The notes under the pieces are model-generated. The model was not told the origin of the DNA. It worked only from the letters and a program-made list of their open reading frames with translations, and did no database searches. Below, in pieces: positions 1 through 6,918 of a DNA stretch of 19,344 nt (within the stretch, counting starts at the first letter, position 1; the number at the start of each line of letters is the position of its first letter). The stretch is taken from positions 1-19,344 of the forward strand of contig NZ_CALTWS010000025.1 in the NCBI RefSeq assembly GCF_943913055.1, in the 5' to 3' direction. The position numbers and the translations under genes are program-made. Source of the DNA: an uncultured Brevundimonas sp. (GTDB taxonomy: Bacteria; Pseudomonadota; Alphaproteobacteria; Caulobacterales; Caulobacteraceae).

Positions 1-1977
1 GGGTTCGACGACGGGCGGCGGAGCCACCGGCGTCGGCTCGCGTCGGCGGCCACCGGCAGGCTCGCCGGAAACGACGCCCATCAGCCGCACAGCCTCGGTC
101 AGCATGTCGTAGTTGCGACGCACACGCTCCTGGAAGCCGACGTCCAGCGCCTCGGTATCGGCAGCGGCCTTCTGCGAGGCGGCGGACAGGGCGGCGAGGC
201 CCTGTTCGACGGAGGCGCGGACGGCTTCGACGCGGGCCTGGGCCTCCTGCGGCAGGCGGGCGGCGCGGTCGTCCAGGTCGCCGATAGTGGCGTCGATACG
301 CGCCAGAGCGTCGTTCATGCGCTCGACCGTGGCTTCGAGCCGCATCAGGGCGCGCTCGCCCGCCTCATCGACCATGCCGGCGGTTTCGGCGACGATCCGG
401 CGCGCGCCGTCGATGCGGGTGTCGGCGGCCTGATCGGCCTTCTGGGCCGCCTCGAACAGGGCCTCGCCCAGGCGGTCGACGCGGACTTGGGCCAGATCTG
501 CGGCCTCGGTGGCAGCCTTTCGCGAGTCTTCGGCTGTGGCCTGCAGGGCGGCCAATGCGCGACGGGTTTCCTCGACCAAGGCGTCGCGGGCCTCCGCGGC
601 CAGGGCCTCGAACTTGTCGAGGGCCAGTTTGGTGGCGGCGTCGAAGCCGTCGGCCTCGCGCTGGGACATGTCGACGAGGGCGCGGAACTGGTCGGTGGCG
701 GCCTCCACCAGGTCCTTGATCGATTCCGTCGTGCGCTGGGTCGTGTCGCCCAGATCCTGGGTGACGGAGCGGGTGGCGGATAGCTGTTCAGTCAGCTGGG
801 CGCGCTGGCTCTCGACCTGGGCCGAGAAGTCCTCCTGATCGGTGCGCAGGCCCAAGGCGGCGGTGACGAGCGCGGCGCGCTGCTGGCCCAGGCCTTCCTC
901 GACGGAGAGGATCTGTTCGGCGACGCCGGCGCCGGCGTTCTCCAGACGCAGGGTCTGGCGGGCCAGGTCGTCGGCGGCGAGGCGGGCCGCGTCCTGGGCC
1001 TCACCAGCGGCGGCGGCCAGATCGGCGGCACGGGCGGCGAGGGCGGCCTCGGCCTCGCGCAACTGGGTCTGGGCCAGGTCGGAGGCGTCGATGACCATGC
1101 GGGACTGGCGCTCGACCGCATCGGCCACGCCGGTGGCCTGGGCGTCGAGGCGGGTGCCCAGGGCCTGCATCTCGTTGCGTTCGGTCCCCAGTTGCTCGAC
1201 CAGACGGCGAGCGGTTCTGCCAGCGACATCGGCCGCGTCGGTCAGCCGGGTGGTTTCCTGAACCAGGGCCTCGCGCAGCAGGGTCATGTCGTGTCGCGCG
1301 CGTTCGGCTGCGACCGAGGCCAGATCGATATCGTTGCGCAGGGACTGCAGCACGGTGCCGGTCTGTTGTGCCGCCAGGGCCGTCGGGGCGACCAGGGCTT
1401 CGGCCAGTTCGCGGGCGCGGCGGGTTTCGGCGGCGAGACCGGCTCCCTGACGCACGGCGTGAGCCAGCAGGATGGCCAGTCCGACGGGCGCAAGGGCCAT
1501 CAGGGCATAGACGGCGAGACGGAGCGGCTCCAGCTCGGCGGTCCCCGCGCTGACCTCATACGTGAGCCAGGCCACGACACCGGCGACCCACGCTGCCGAG
1601 GCCAGACCTGCGATCAGATAGGCACGGTTTTCACCCGGGGCGGCGGCTTTGCGTGCCCGGCCCGTCGTCTGAAGCGCATGCGTGTCATACGGTGCCAATC
1701 GGGCCTGTGCAGACGATTTGGCTGGCTCAGACGCCAATGCTACGGCCAGTTCCGGGGCGCTAGGGCTTTCGGCCTGCATCTGAGCCACGGCTTGGACTTG
1801 AGCCTGACGAGCCTGTTCCTCGGCCAACCGACGACGACGACGTTCGGACATGGGACGGTCAAGGTCGAGAGCGGGGTCTGGCGCAGGCTCCGCGACGGCT
1901 GTGCCCTCGTCAAGCTGATGCGGCTCGACGGGATCGAGGGATGACAGGTTGAGAGGAGGCCGTTGGCGGGACTTCAT
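1..1977 (-). CDS. tipN: TipN-like polar coiled-coil membrane protein (partial, C-terminus off the left edge)
   Basis: The minus frame is open from an ATG at 1977 to base 1 (659 codons) with no stop; an in-frame TGA lies just upstream at 1993-1995, which bounds the start. The product begins MKSRQRPPLNLSSLDP, has a basic patch near residues 46-50 (RRRRR), two hydrophobic helices at about 120-140 and 153-173 with a short loop, then roughly 470 residues of Ala/Glu/Gln/Arg-rich sequence with heptad-like spacing and almost no proline, which reads as a long coiled coil. Near the break comes a conserved-looking stretch ending NYDMLTEAVRLMGVVSG, then a Pro/Arg linker. Two N-terminal membrane helices plus a very long coiled coil is the architecture of Caulobacter TipN (about 890 aa), which marks the new pole and guides flagellum placement and division polarity. 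The TipN identity rests on architecture and remembered sequence. The ribosome-binding site is weak. About a quarter of the protein would be missing if the length matches Caulobacter. Confidence 0.7.
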   Translation of the reverse strand, partial: MKSRQRPPLNLSSLDPVEPHQLDEGTAVAEPAPDPALDLDRPMSERRRRRLAEEQARQAQVQAVAQMQAESPSAPELAVALASEPAKSSAQARLAPYDTHALQTTGRARKAAAPGENRAYLIAGLASAAWVAGVVAWLTYEVSAGTAELEPLRLAVYALMALAPVGLAILLAHAVRQGAGLAAETRRARELAEALVAPTALAAQQTGTVLQSLRNDIDLASVAAERARHDMTLLREALVQETTRLTDAADVAGRTARRLVEQLGTERNEMQALGTRLDAQATGVADAVERQSRMVIDASDLAQTQLREAEAALAARAADLAAAAGEAQDAARLAADDLARQTLRLENAGAGVAEQILSVEEGLGQQRAALVTAALGLRTDQEDFSAQVESQRAQLTEQLSATRSVTQDLGDTTQRTTESIKDLVEAATDQFRALVDMSQREADGFDAATKLALDKFEALAAEARDALVEETRRALAALQATAEDSRKAATEAADLAQVRVDRLGEALFEAAQKADQAADTRIDGARRIVAETAGMVDEAGERALMRLEATVERMNDALARIDATIGDLDDRAARLPQEAQARVEAVRASVEQGLAALSAASQKAAADTEALDVGFQERVRRNYDMLTEAVRLMGVVSGEPAGGRRREPTPVAPPPVVEP

Positions 1978-2034
1978 GATGCGTCGAACTCGTCACGGGA
2001 GGGCATCGAGGCGCGACGCCGGGAGGACGAGGAA

Positions 2035-2043
2035 AACCCTAGC
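2035..2043 (-). promoter_or_regulatory. Possible -10 element upstream of the TipN-like gene
   Basis: The minus strand reads GCTAGGGTT here, about 57 bases before the ATG at 1977. It resembles the first half of the Caulobacter housekeeping -10 consensus (GCTANAWC) and matches the elements before the PLD and idi genes. No convincing -35 is seen at the right distance. A GAATC site (GANTC, the CcrM methylation sequence) lies upstream at 2068-2072, which could link expression to the cell cycle; that is inference. Confidence 0.3.
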
Positions 2044-2093
2044 GGTTCAATCGACGGGCGAAAAGGCGAATCAGATCGAAACCCGAAGGCAGA

Positions 2094-2282
2094 TCAGCAG
2101 CTTTGCTGACGGTTGTCGGCGACAACGATGGCCGTTGCGGCGCGTTGATCGCCACAGTCCTGAACCCTGCGAATTTCTCGCTCAGGCTTGTTCGGCACAT
2201 CGACGTTCATGCCGAATTGCGACAGGGCGACAGCCACCAGCATGGCGACAAACCCCGCAATCAATTCGATGAGCGCCTGCAT
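2094..2282 (-). CDS. Small single-helix membrane protein, function unknown
   Basis: A 62-residue protein. Residues about 4-24 (IELIAGFVAMLVAVALSQFG) form one hydrophobic helix; the remaining 38 residues are polar and charged (PNKPEREIRRVQDCGDQR), with two cysteines near the end. A good Shine-Dalgarno-like AGGGGA lies 8 bases before the ATG, the best evidence that this is a real gene. It sits between the TipN-like gene and the PLD gene, on the same strand as the former, 116 bases upstream of its start. I do not recognise the family. A chance ORF cannot be excluded at this length. Confidence 0.5.
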   Translation of the reverse strand: MQALIELIAGFVAMLVAVALSQFGMNVDVPNKPEREIRRVQDCGDQRAATAIVVADNRQQSC

Positions 2283-2313
2283 CGGCGACGTCCCCTGTCA
2301 GAATGACCGAGAC

Positions 2314-2342
2314 AGTATGCTCGCAAAGCGCCGGTTGGGCAA
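2314..2342 (-). promoter_or_regulatory. Possible promoter of the small membrane protein
   Basis: On the minus strand TTGCCC (2342-2337) is followed after 17 bases by CATACT (2319-2314). This gives partial matches to -35 and -10 elements at the standard spacing, about 32 bases before the ATG at 2282. Judged by eye only. Confidence 0.3.
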
Positions 2343-2351
2343 TCCATGTCG

Positions 2352-2397
2352 AAAGCGTGTCAGCTTCAGCATTCGGCTGGACCCATTGTCACGCTTT
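2352..2397. repeat. Imperfect inverted repeat upstream of the PLD gene
   Basis: AAAGCGTGTCA (2352-2362) and TGTCACGCTTT (2387-2397) are reverse complements at 10 of 11 positions, separated by 24 bases. The right arm ends four bases before the GCTAGGGTC element and 18 bases before the PLD start codon. Possible roles are a paired operator with half-sites about 35 bp apart, or a cruciform. It is intergenic and not a terminator: no T-run follows and no gene ends here. Confidence 0.5.
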
Positions 2398-2400
2398 TGC

Positions 2401-2409
2401 GCTAGGGTC
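2401..2409 (+). promoter_or_regulatory. Possible -10 element immediately before the PLD start
   Basis: GCTAGGGTC ends five bases before the ATG at 2415. If TAGGGT (2403-2408) acts as a -10 hexamer, transcription would begin at or next to the ATG, giving a leaderless mRNA. The alternative is that AGGG serves as a weak ribosome-binding site. No clear -35 sits 16-18 bp upstream. Confidence 0.3.
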
Positions 2410-2414
2410 GCACC

Positions 2415-3863
2415 ATGACGGATGCGGACGATCAGGCCTTTGAGCCCGGACGGAACTGCTGGCGGGTCGAAACCGCCGGACGGCTGGCCGTGCTGATGGA
2501 GAACGACGCCTATTTCGAAGCTCTGCGATCCTCGATCGCCAAGGCGCAGAAGTCGATCGTGATCCTGGGCTGGCAGTTCGACCCGCGCACGCGGCTGGAC
2601 CCCGAGAGCCATCATCACGACCATCAGGCCCAGATCGGCCATCAGCTACGCAGGCTGGTCCGGACGCGGCCCGAGCTGGATGTGCGGATGCTGATCTGGA
2701 AGTCGCCGCTGCTGATCGCGGCGTCGCAGGGCTTTTATCCGCACAAGTCGCAGCGTTGGTTTCGCAAGCGAATGGTGGAGTTCCGGCTCGATTCTGGCAT
2801 TCCAGGAGCCTGCCATCACCAGAAGGTGGTGATCATAGACGATGCCGTGGCCTTCGTCGGCGGTGGCGATATCGCCACGGACCGTTGGGACACGTCCGAG
2901 CATCTGGACGGTGATCCGCGCCGGTGCCAGCCGTCGGGCGTAATCTGTTCGCCCCGTCATGAGGTGATGGCGGTGATGGACGGGCCGGCGGCCAAGGCGC
3001 TGGGCGATCTGGCGCGGCATCGCTGGTTCAAGTCGACCTGGGAAAAGACCCTGCCGGATGTCACAGACAACGATCCCTGGCCGGACGATGTCGAGCCGGA
3101 CATGCGCGACACGCCCGTGGCCATCGCCCGGACCGAACCGCGCTGGCATTCCAAGGTCGAGGTGCGCGAGAACGAAGCGCTCCATCTTGATCTGATCAAA
3201 AAAGCCAGGCGGCTGATCTATCTGGAGAATCAGTATTTCACCTCGCCCGTGATCGCTGCGGCCCTGGCCGAACGGCTGGAGGAATGGGACGGCCCGGAGA
3301 TCGTGCTGGTCTCCACCGGGACCAGCCCAAGCTGGTTCGACCGCATGACGATGGATACGGCCCGGTCGGAGGTTCTGTACCGGCTGGAGCAGGCGGACCG
3401 GCACAATCGCTTCTTTGCCTTCACGCCCTGGACCAGGGGCGATGAGCGGATCATCGTCCATGCCAAGGTGTCGATCTATGACGACGAGATTCTGCGCATC
3501 GGTTCGACCAATCTGAACAATCGGTCGCTGGGGTTCGATACCGAATGCGACATCGCGGCCCGGCCGGGCACGGAGGAGGGAAGGGCAGCCATCGCCCGGT
3601 TCCGGCACCGGACCCTGGGCCACTGGATCGGCGTGGACACCGACGCCTTTGCCGCCGCCGAGGCTCTGAGCCAGTCGGTGGGCGAGGCGGTGCTGCGGTT
3701 CGATACCGGGCGGATGAAGGTGTTGGGTGCGACGGCTCCGTCCAACACCGAGCGGCTGATCGCCGAGTTTCAGCTGGGCGACCCGACCTCGACCGCCGAT
3801 GCCTTCAGGCCTTGGAAGCGGCGGATTCGGTCGCGGCGGCGGCTGCCGCTGCAGTCGCCCTGA
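2415..3863 (+). CDS. Phospholipase D superfamily protein (two HKD motifs)
   Basis: A 482-residue protein with two HxKxxxxD motifs: H135-x-K137 with D142 (HHQKVVIIDD, followed by FVGGGD) and H349-x-K351 with D356 (HAKVSIYDD, followed by IGSTNLNNRS). Paired motifs form the single active site of PLD enzymes, which hydrolyse or transfer phosphatidyl groups through a phosphohistidine intermediate. There is no signal peptide and no membrane helix, unlike classical cardiolipin synthase (ClsA), so it fits the soluble phospholipase D / ClsB-like group; the substrate cannot be told from sequence. The N-terminus (GRNCWRVETAGRLAVLMENDAYF) is typical of that group. The start is the first ATG after a GCTAGGGTC element. 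The last 59 bases overlap the 3' end of the convergent EEP gene, and the tail there is Arg-rich (KRRIRSRRRLPLQSP) and probably not conserved. Confidence 0.9.
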   Translation: MTDADDQAFEPGRNCWRVETAGRLAVLMENDAYFEALRSSIAKAQKSIVILGWQFDPRTRLDPESHHHDHQAQIGHQLRRLVRTRPELDVRMLIWKSPLLIAASQGFYPHKSQRWFRKRMVEFRLDSGIPGACHHQKVVIIDDAVAFVGGGDIATDRWDTSEHLDGDPRRCQPSGVICSPRHEVMAVMDGPAAKALGDLARHRWFKSTWEKTLPDVTDNDPWPDDVEPDMRDTPVAIARTEPRWHSKVEVRENEALHLDLIKKARRLIYLENQYFTSPVIAAALAERLEEWDGPEIVLVSTGTSPSWFDRMTMDTARSEVLYRLEQADRHNRFFAFTPWTRGDERIIVHAKVSIYDDEILRIGSTNLNNRSLGFDTECDIAARPGTEEGRAAIARFRHRTLGHWIGVDTDAFAAAEALSQSVGEAVLRFDTGRMKVLGATAPSNTERLIAEFQLGDPTSTADAFRPWKRRIRSRRRLPLQSP

Positions 3864-4587
3864 TCTCGAAATCCATCACCAGCGGCAGGTGATCCGAGGC
3901 CGCGCGGGCCAGTGGTGATCGCGGGGCCCAGATGCGCGTGGGCACGATGTCCGGCGTGACGAAGGCGTGGTCGATCCGGATGGTCGGGAAGGTCGAAGGA
4001 AAGGTCTTCACCGAAGGCTTCAATCCCAACAGACGCTGGGCATCGGCGAGGTGCCGGGTCAGGGTCTTGTAGGGCCGTGTCATGGAGGTGGCGTTGAAGT
4101 CACCGGTCAGGATGGTCGGGCCCTTGCAGTCCGGATGGCCGGCCCAACCCGCGCCGATCAGGGCGGCGGCCTGAAGGCGCTGTTCGCGCGGGACCAGCCC
4201 CAAATGAGTGTTGATCACGTTCAGGGTCACGCCGTCGAAATCGATCGCGGCCCAGAGAGCCCCCCGCGGCTCCAGCCCCGGCACGCCCCGCACGGTTGGC
4301 AAAGCACCCGACTTCAACAGCCGCTCAGGATGCAGGCTGAGAATGGCATCGCCATATTCTTCGGCCTCGATGCGCATGGCGGCGTTGAAATGGAAGGTCA
4401 TGGCCAGATCGCGCGCGATGGCTTCGGCCTGGTCGACATGGCCGGTGCGGGCTCGACCGACGTCCAGTTCCTGCAGGCAGACGATGTCCGGCTCCTGTTC
4501 GGCGATGACGGCGGCGACGCGGGCGACGTCCAGCCGCCGGTCCGTACCGACGCAGCGATGCACATTATAGGTCAGCAGGCGGGGCAT
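3805..4587 (-). CDS. Endonuclease/exonuclease/phosphatase (EEP) family protein
   Basis: A 260-residue protein with the EEP (DNase I-like) fold signatures in order: TYNVHRC with N8, CLQELDV with the metal-binding E40, INTHLGL mid-protein, LTGDFNAT, and a C-terminal SDHLPLVMDFEI. The family includes Mg-dependent nucleases and phosphodiesterases acting on nucleic acids or phospholipid/inositol phosphates; the substrate is not predictable. No signal peptide is visible. It starts 82 bases after the TPM-like gene on the same strand, so it may be the last gene of the LemA/TPM operon or have its own promoter. The C-terminus is an alanine-rich tail (from RATAAAAAAATESAASKA) encoded partly inside the PLD gene's 3' end. 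A phospholipase D paired with an EEP protein tail to tail is suggestive of related lipid roles, but this is only inference. Confidence 0.88.
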   Translation of the reverse strand: MPRLLTYNVHRCVGTDRRLDVARVAAVIAEQEPDIVCLQELDVGRARTGHVDQAEAIARDLAMTFHFNAAMRIEAEEYGDAILSLHPERLLKSGALPTVRGVPGLEPRGALWAAIDFDGVTLNVINTHLGLVPREQRLQAAALIGAGWAGHPDCKGPTILTGDFNATSMTRPYKTLTRHLADAQRLLGLKPSVKTFPSTFPTIRIDHAFVTPDIVPTRIWAPRSPLARAASDHLPLVMDFEIRATAAAAAAATESAASKA

Positions 4588-4638
4588 ACGGGTCCGTGAG
4601 AAGCGCGGTCGAACGGATAGGGTCTATGGCCACCGATT

Positions 4639-4657
4639 GCGACGCCAAAGCGACGCC
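4639..4657. repeat. Short direct repeat in the gap before the EEP gene
   Basis: GCGACGCC occurs at 4639-4646 and again at 4650-4657, an 11-base period (about one helical turn), inside the 82-base gap between the second TPM gene and the EEP gene. It could be a protein-binding site or chance in GC-rich DNA. Confidence 0.3.
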
Positions 4658-4669
4658 CGAACAGGCGCG

Positions 4670-5362
4670 TCACATCACGACCAGCTTGTCGGCAATCTCG
4701 TTGCGATTCAGCGGCCGGGGCGGGAAGTGTCGGGCCAGAACATCGCCGCACAGGCCGATGGCCGTCTGGAAGCCGTCGACGGGGTCGCCAGCCTTCAGGC
4801 CCTGGGCCAGCGCCTGGACCGCATCGGCCCAGACTTCGGGCTCGACCCGGCTGTGAATGCCCTTGTCGGCGATGACCTCGACCTGACGATCGGCCGCGCA
4901 GGCGAACAGCAGGACGCCGGTCCGGGCCTCGGTGACGTGCAGGCCATGGGCCAGGAATTGTTGCAGGGCCGCCTTGCGCACCCGCGCCTGACGCACCTGA
5001 CGGGGCGTCACCCAGCGCCGCACGGGCTGGATCGAGGTCAGCAGGAAGACGACGATGAAGGTGGCGGCCTGGATCAGGGCATAGGCCGACAGGTTCTGGG
5101 CCACCGCCACATCGGTGAAGGCCAGATGGCCCGCCTGCCAGGCGTCGGCCAGCCCTGGCACCCAGCTGGGATCCATGCCCAGAGGGATAAGAGCCAGGGG
5201 CAGGATCAGCGCCGCAGCCGCAGCCCAGCCCAGCGACACGTCGCGATAGGACGAGACCTGTTGCGCCATGACGCAGAAGATTTCGCCGGACGTGTGCGTC
5301 TCGGCCTCGGCGATAGCCGTGGCGATGCGCTCGTACATGTCGGGTGCCAGCTTGATCACCAT
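4670..5362 (-). CDS. Membrane protein with TPM-like domain
   Basis: A 230-residue protein. The N-terminal part (MVIKLAPDMYERIATAIAEAETHTSGEIFCVMA) has the helix and 'SGEI' strand start of the TPM (formerly DUF477) fold. Hydrophobic segments follow at about 44-64 (GWAAAAALILPLALIPLG) and 87-111 (FTDVAVAQNLSAYALIQAATFIVVF), then the rest of a TPM-like domain with TEARTGVLLFACAADRQVEVIADKGIHSRV. The domain is thus interrupted by membrane helices, as in the TPM-type membrane proteins often paired with LemA and a secreted TPM protein. The ATG overlaps the end of the upstream gene (ATGGTGA), implying translational coupling. The molecular role is not established; TPM domains have been linked to acid phosphatase activity in plants and to photosystem II repair. 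Confidence 0.82.
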   Translation of the reverse strand: MVIKLAPDMYERIATAIAEAETHTSGEIFCVMAQQVSSYRDVSLGWAAAAALILPLALIPLGMDPSWVPGLADAWQAGHLAFTDVAVAQNLSAYALIQAATFIVVFLLTSIQPVRRWVTPRQVRQARVRKAALQQFLAHGLHVTEARTGVLLFACAADRQVEVIADKGIHSRVEPEVWADAVQALAQGLKAGDPVDGFQTAIGLCGDVLARHFPPRPLNRNEIADKLVVM

Positions 5363-6183
5363 CCGCCCGACGCTCCGCCACCACCGAAACTGCCGCCCCC
5401 GCCGCTGAAGCCACCGAAGCCGCCGCCGAATCCGCCGCTGCTGCGTCCGCTGCGGCCGCGGCTGCTGAGCGCCTCGGACGCGGCCCAGATCAGAATGGGC
5501 GACAGGCCGTTGCCGCCGCGCCGCCGGCGTCCACGCCCGGCGCTGCTGATAAGACCGAGGACGAGGAAGGCGAAGACCAGGGCGACGATGATCGCGACCG
5601 CGACGGGCAGTCGCGCCTTGGGTCGATCCGCGGCCTCGGCGAGGACGCGCGCCTCGGTCGGGTCCAGACGCAGTTGGTCGTCGATGGCGTCGACGCCCTG
5701 GGTGATGCCGCGCTCATAGTAGCCCTGGCGGAACGAGGGCAGGATGGCGTTCTGGATGATCAGGGCCGACATGGCGTCGGTCAGGACGGGTTCGAGGCCA
5801 TAGCCGACCTCGATGCGGACCTTCTTCTCGTCAGGTGCAATCAGCAGCAAGACGCCGTTGTCCTTGTCCTCACGGCCGATGCCCCAGGCGCGACCCAGCT
5901 GATAGCCATAATCCTCGATCTCGTGGCCCTGAAGACTGGGGACGGTGACGACGACGACCTGATCGGTCGTGTCGCGCTCCAGTGCCTCCAGCTTGGCGCT
6001 GATCTCCTGTTCCTTGGCAGGGGACAGCAGGCGCGCGCCGTCGACGACCCGACCTTCCAGCGGCGGGAAGGTCAGTGGTGCCTGCGCGAGCGCGGAAGCC
6101 GGTCCCGTGAGGCCCAGCAACGCGATTGCTGTGAGGCCCGACAGAAACCGTCCTGTGTTCGCTATCGTCAGAGTGAAGGACAT
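5356..6183 (-). CDS. Secreted/membrane-anchored TPM-domain protein with Gly-rich tail (YgcG-like)
   Basis: A 275-residue protein. Signal peptide about 1-33 (basic R12, hydrophobic LTAIALLGLTG, ALA cleavage site before Q34). TPM domain about 42-170: VVDGARLLS, DQVVVVTVPSLQG, YGYQLGRAWGIG, DNGVLLLIAPDEKKVRIEVG, then LTDAMS and the ILPSFRQGYYERGITQG ending. A membrane helix at about 192-212 follows, then a basic stretch and a tail almost entirely Gly/Ser/Phe ending GGGGASGGW. I chose the ATG at 6183 because it gives the signal peptide and lies two bases after the LemA stop; the open frame runs on upstream to 6882 but only as a shadow of LemA. The domain would face the periplasm. LemA-TPM pairs recur in many bacteria; the function is unclear. 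Confidence 0.88.
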   Translation of the reverse strand: MSFTLTIANTGRFLSGLTAIALLGLTGPASALAQAPLTFPPLEGRVVDGARLLSPAKEQEISAKLEALERDTTDQVVVVTVPSLQGHEIEDYGYQLGRAWGIGREDKDNGVLLLIAPDEKKVRIEVGYGLEPVLTDAMSALIIQNAILPSFRQGYYERGITQGVDAIDDQLRLDPTEARVLAEAADRPKARLPVAVAIIVALVFAFLVLGLISSAGRGRRRRGGNGLSPILIWAASEALSSRGRSGRSSGGFGGGFGGFSGGGGSFGGGGASGGW

Positions 6184-6185
6184 CC

Positions 6186-6866
6186 TCACCGGGCAGGCGG
6201 GGCCGAGCCGGGGGTGGTTGCGGGAGCGGAGCCGCCGGGCGGTGCCGCGCCAGCAGGGGCAAGGGCGTCGAAGTTGACGGTGGGCGCGCTCTGGGCCGCC
6301 TCGGTGGCGGTGAAGGGCTGCATGGGCTGGGAACCGCCATGCACCGTCTTGGCCCAGATTACCGTCGGGAAGGTGCGCAGGGTGGTGTTGTAATCCTGGA
6401 CGGCCGCATTGTAGTCGCTGCGCGCGACGTTGATGCGGTTCTCGGTCCCCTCTAGCTGACTTTGCAGGACCAGGAAGTTCTGGTTCGACTGAAGCTGGGG
6501 ATAGGCCTCGACCACCAGCAACAGGCGCGACAGGGCCTGGGACAGCTGACCCTGGGCGGCCTGGAACTGCTGGAAGGCGGCGGGGTCGCTGAGCGTGTCG
6601 GGGCTGACCGTCACGCCGGTGGCGCGGGCGCGGGCCTCGATCACCTGGGTCAGGGTGGTGCGTTCCTGAATGGCCGCACCCTGAACGGTGGCGACCAGAT
6701 TGGGGACCAGATCCGCGCGGCGCTGATAGGCGGACTGGACGTCGGCCCAGGCGCGCTTGGCATTCTCTTCCTTGGTGGGAATGGCGTTGATGCCGCAACC
6801 GGCGGCGGCGGGGGCCAGGGCGACGACGGCGGCGAGGGCCACCAGGCGAGGATGAGGGCGGATCAT
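6186..6866 (-). CDS. lemA: LemA family lipoprotein
   Basis: A 226-residue protein. It begins with a lipoprotein signal (hydrophobic LVALAAVVALAPAA, lipobox AAGC with Cys24). The LemA core follows at once: INAIPTKEENAKRAWADVQ, YQRRADLVPNLVATV, then helical sequence with AQGQLSQALSRLLLVVEAYPQLQSNQNFLVLQSQLEGTENRI and the end of the core at NTTLRTFPTVIWA. After about residue 185 comes a Pro/Ala/Gly-rich tail of low complexity. A good ribosome-binding site (GGGAG) precedes the ATG by about 7 bases. It heads a compact three-gene unit with the two TPM genes, two bases from the next. LemA proteins are all-helical, membrane-tethered and of unknown biochemical role; here the Cys predicts lipid anchoring rather than the usual N-terminal helix. 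Confidence 0.93.
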   Translation of the reverse strand: MIRPHPRLVALAAVVALAPAAAGCGINAIPTKEENAKRAWADVQSAYQRRADLVPNLVATVQGAAIQERTTLTQVIEARARATGVTVSPDTLSDPAAFQQFQAAQGQLSQALSRLLLVVEAYPQLQSNQNFLVLQSQLEGTENRINVARSDYNAAVQDYNTTLRTFPTVIWAKTVHGGSQPMQPFTATEAAQSAPTVNFDALAPAGAAPPGGSAPATTPGSAPPAR

Positions 6867-6918
6867 CGATGTCTCCCGGCAAACGATGCGCCGACTATCG
6901 ACACTCAGGTCACAGCGA

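Noticed and set aside
487..1944. Long plus-strand open frames at 487-783 and 1192-1944
   Set aside because: They are in the antisense register of the TipN-like gene, are Gly/Gln-rich without domain signals, and the minus frame shows clear membrane helices and a coiled coil.
2646..3623. 325-residue minus-strand frame opposite the PLD gene
   Set aside because: The plus frame carries both HKD motifs; the minus product is Arg/Pro/His-rich with no recognisable motif, a GC-rich shadow.
4572..5414. 280-residue minus-strand frame overlapping the second TPM gene
   Set aside because: It is out of frame with the TPM-like protein, very rich in Arg/Gly/Ala, and has no hydrophobic or domain pattern.
6184..6882. 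Upstream extension of the secreted TPM protein to 6882
   Set aside because: The added 233 residues are a frame-shifted reading of lemA; the ATG at 6183 gives a proper signal peptide.
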